Below are positions 61,570 through 64,000 of a stretch of DNA of 64,000 nucleotides, piece by piece. The number at the start of each line of letters is the position of its first letter. The first letter of the stretch is position 1. The notes beneath the pieces were generated by a model. It searched no databases and had not been told where the DNA came from. It saw only the letters and a program-made list of their open reading frames with translations. The stretch is from Tachypleus tridentatus. Taxonomy: Eukaryota > Arthropoda > Merostomata > Xiphosura > Limulidae. The stretch covers positions 43,186,035-43,250,034 of the forward strand of contig NC_134831.1 of assembly GCF_004210375.1 (NCBI RefSeq), written 5' to 3'. Position numbers and translations under genes: made by a program.

Positions 61570-64000
61570 GTATTGTCAGTTACTATACATACAGAACAAC
61601 TGTATTCATATTTCTAACCCAGGAAGAAACAGTGTCCAGTAAACTAACACATATGTGCAAAACGTCAAGGCATTCGTGCATTAAAGAATTAAGTACAAAA
61701 ATTTCTGGACAATAGAACAACAATAAATAATGAAAAACTATCTACATCATTGGAAAAAACTCCAGCCAATTTGAACGCTGATGACCAACAACCGTAGAGA
61801 AAAAATAAAGCTGAACTTCATGTACAACCAACAGAAGCTCTTAAAATGAAAGAATTTTATCTTTTGTTAATAGTTTATATGAGCTTATATTACCCATATA
61901 TGTTTTTAAATGTTTTTTATCAGGTAATTAGTATATGTCACTATAAATTACCATATCTAAGATTAACCTTTAAAAATTATTAATTTTATTGTCATTATAA
62001 GCCGTGCGACATGGAACAAACTCTGCAAGAAATCATAGAGTGCAGATTTCTAACTTTATATAAAATAAGTACAAGTTATATTTAGAAACTAAGTAACAAC
62101 TCCAGAACTGTGTTAAAACAATCTAACCGGAGTGATTATAGAAAGTTTTTTTATTTCAAAATTATTTTCTTACTGTTTTTCAGACATATGAACAGACGTT
62201 TATAGAAGACGATTCGTTTTTATCTATCGTTGGTTCTGTAGCTGCAGCTGTACATGCTATCAGCCAGGTGACTGTGAGCTTAATTAAGGACAAAATATCT
62301 TACAAGGTAAAAACAAGGTGAAGTGAAGTGATTGGACTTATGTTGTTATTAAAAATTATTAAAATAATATTTGTTGTGCTCATTGTATAAAATATTTAAA
62401 GTTAAGCAGTAAGATAGAGAGTTTAGAAAAATAAAACTTGTGTCTGAGGTCTGCACTTTAACAACATAGTTCATTCTTGCCTTTGTAAATTAGGCGAAAA
62501 TATATCAGTGTGATAATACTCAGCGATACTGAGATAGTGAAAATAATGTTGAAAAAAAACTGTTTTGAAAAGTGTTTAAAACACTTTAGTTTAAAGTAAA
62601 GAAAATATTTATACGAACACTTTCAGATTACTCACCAAATCAGTCGATTTGATAAGTAATTAGTTTTCTCCTGAAAGAAAAAAAGGATAGTAAATGTTAA
62701 CCTAATCCAAACTCTGGACCGAATAATATGTATTTTAATAAGAACATATTTCTCGATTAAACATAATAATTTTATCATTTATATAGCTGTTGTTTTATGT
62801 TTCTTGTAGTTTAAATTTGTTTTTTAACTTCAGTCCCTTTAATTTATATATCTTTTATTAACGAGTCTTCCTTTGCTGCGAATAAAGTATTACTCTTCAC
62901 TATGGTGGTAACATCTCTTGAAGGAAAGGTTATGTACATGAATTCGGTTTGTGTTCTCTCCTTTACAATTTCTCTTGCTTTTGTTTGTGTTCCGGCTGTT
63001 TTTGCTGAAGTTTTTCGATCGAAGTACACTTCTAAAATTTTCGGAATGGTATTATTTACATCAGTAAGTATTCAACGTTATATCATTTTTTTATGTCTGA
63101 AACAAAACTAAATAAATGTTTCTGTAAATAAATTATTGAACTATAAATAGTCAAGGTTTTTAAAGACCAACCCTCTGGGAACGAGTATTTACTTTAAAAC
63201 CACGTTATATTCTAAATTTGAATTTATCAGAAGTAAAGTAGACATCTTTTTACAATACATAAAGTAAACATATGGTGTTTTAACTAACAATGCATGGCTT
63301 TTTATTTCAGACGGCTTCCTTCTTTTTTTGTCTTTTTTTATCCATCGTATTATTTCTTCGTTAGGATGGTTTGCTAGATTTTGTGTACAGCTACTGTTTC
63401 TTTCAAAGGTCAGTATGATTTTGTTTTAGTTTATGAACAATAAGTGTTCTATATTACTGTATTTTAAAGATGAGTGTTTGTTTTCTTATCATTCATTATC
63501 TTGGGAAAAAAAAAGTAAACAAATGTCTGATTCACAACGCAAATTAACTGCCACGTTTTTTCGTAATTAAAAACTGTCGCAATCTGAGACACTGAAGAGC
63601 AAGGAAAACCTTTATATTATTTGAAACCCAACTGGTCTAATAAGTTCTGCTGTTAAGCGAAATGCATCCTGTGTAATGGATGTATTATTATACACTCGTC
63701 TTTTTCGATCAAGCATAAGAAAGGAAAAAGGTACTGTTAAAAAATTAGATAAAGCGTAGCAGTGTTTTCTTGTGAACAATGCAACTATCAAAATAAATTT
63801 CAGTTACTTAATGATGGGATTAGAGTTATCACCACATATTGGTTATGAGATTGTTATAGTTTCATGTACAATAATCATGTAATATAAATTACAGTGAAAT
63901 ACTTTATAAATTAATGAACATATATTACGTGATTGCGTTATGATATATAATTTATAATTTTATTCCCATATGGCTGTTTATTTGTTTTTTTGCTTTTCAT

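Larger units (their letters stand above)
57178..63408 (+). pseudogene. MFS transporter pseudogene, copy 4 (SINE in exon 4; last exon beyond window)
   Basis: Exons: 57178 to about 57434, 59023 to about 59105, 59566-59693, 60659-61027 (interrupted), 61623-61923, 62184-62306, 62858-63063 and 63311-63408. Exon 1 opens well (MKVRLLVSVAGC) and keeps codon 12 as Cys, where copy 3 has a stop. It then loses frame in TM2, and the donor is mutated. Exon 2 is cut by a deletion of about 1 kb. Exons 3 and 6 are open. Exon 4 is split by a 233-bp minus-strand SINE with an 11-bp target duplication. Exon 7 lacks its acceptor AG and is 4 nt short; exon 8 is 2 nt short. Exon 9 would follow immediately after the window. 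The function is as for copy 3; this copy is dead. Confidence 0.85.
57178..64000 (+). repeat. Tandem segmental duplication, unit 4 (partial, runs off window)
   Basis: This is the fourth unit, present only as its gene part. The window stops in the polypyrimidine tract before the final MFS exon: the last bases match those just before 48357 in unit 3 and 28039 in unit 2. The array therefore continues past the right edge. Confidence 0.85.

Noticed and set aside
1-64000. CRISPR arrays, bacterial operons, phage or viral genes
   Set aside because: The repeats are dispersed SINEs and a 17 kb tandem duplication. There are no regularly spaced short repeats, no ribosome-binding-site-led gene strings and no viral hallmark genes.

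Overview
This window is eukaryotic, AT-rich and repeat-dense, and contains no intact conventional gene. The exons are short, with GT/AG borders and introns of about 0.2 to 2 kb. Transposable elements are abundant: two tRNA-derived SINE families, Penelope-like retroelements (PLEs) with GIY-YIG endonucleases, and a Tc1-type transposon. The SINE sequences match, from memory, families common in horseshoe crab (Limulus/Tachypleus) DNA. A chelicerate, most likely a horseshoe crab, is therefore my inference and was not checked by search.

The main structure is a tandem array of units of about 17 kb. Each unit starts with a gene for a major facilitator superfamily (MFS) transporter, of the oxalate/formate-antiporter or monocarboxylate-transporter-like type. 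The start codons lie at 6066, 22972, 40247 and 57178, so the spacings are 16.9, 17.3 and 16.9 kb. Comparing the copies gives a 9-exon gene of about 494 codons spread over about 8 kb. All four copies are damaged. Copy 1 (6066-14109) has stops, frameshifts and lost splice sites. Copy 2 (22972-28148) has lost most of exon 1 and exons 6-8. Copy 3 (40247-48466) is the best preserved, with one stop, one frameshift and one lost donor recognised. Copy 4 (57178-window end) has a SINE inserted in exon 4, and its last exon lies just outside the window.

The second half of each unit is intergenic and made of old repeats in a fixed order: a degenerate retroelement-ORF-like stretch, a composite SINE, a diverged minus-strand SINE and then a PLE. 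The PLEs sit at equivalent places (about 4.7, 20.0-20.9, 36.8-38.2 and 53.9-55.2 kb), so they inserted before the array expanded. Array homology begins near 1245. Sequence before that does not match the other units and carries its own internal duplication.

The most interesting signal is a set of hammerhead ribozyme motifs at the PLE ends. Four plus-strand copies have CUGACGA, a stem II and GAAA. A fifth, at 4828, has a mutated core. Three degenerate copies lie in inverted orientation at the opposite ends of the same elements. Hammerheads in PLEs are known; the inverted pairing and its duplication with the array deserve a closer look.
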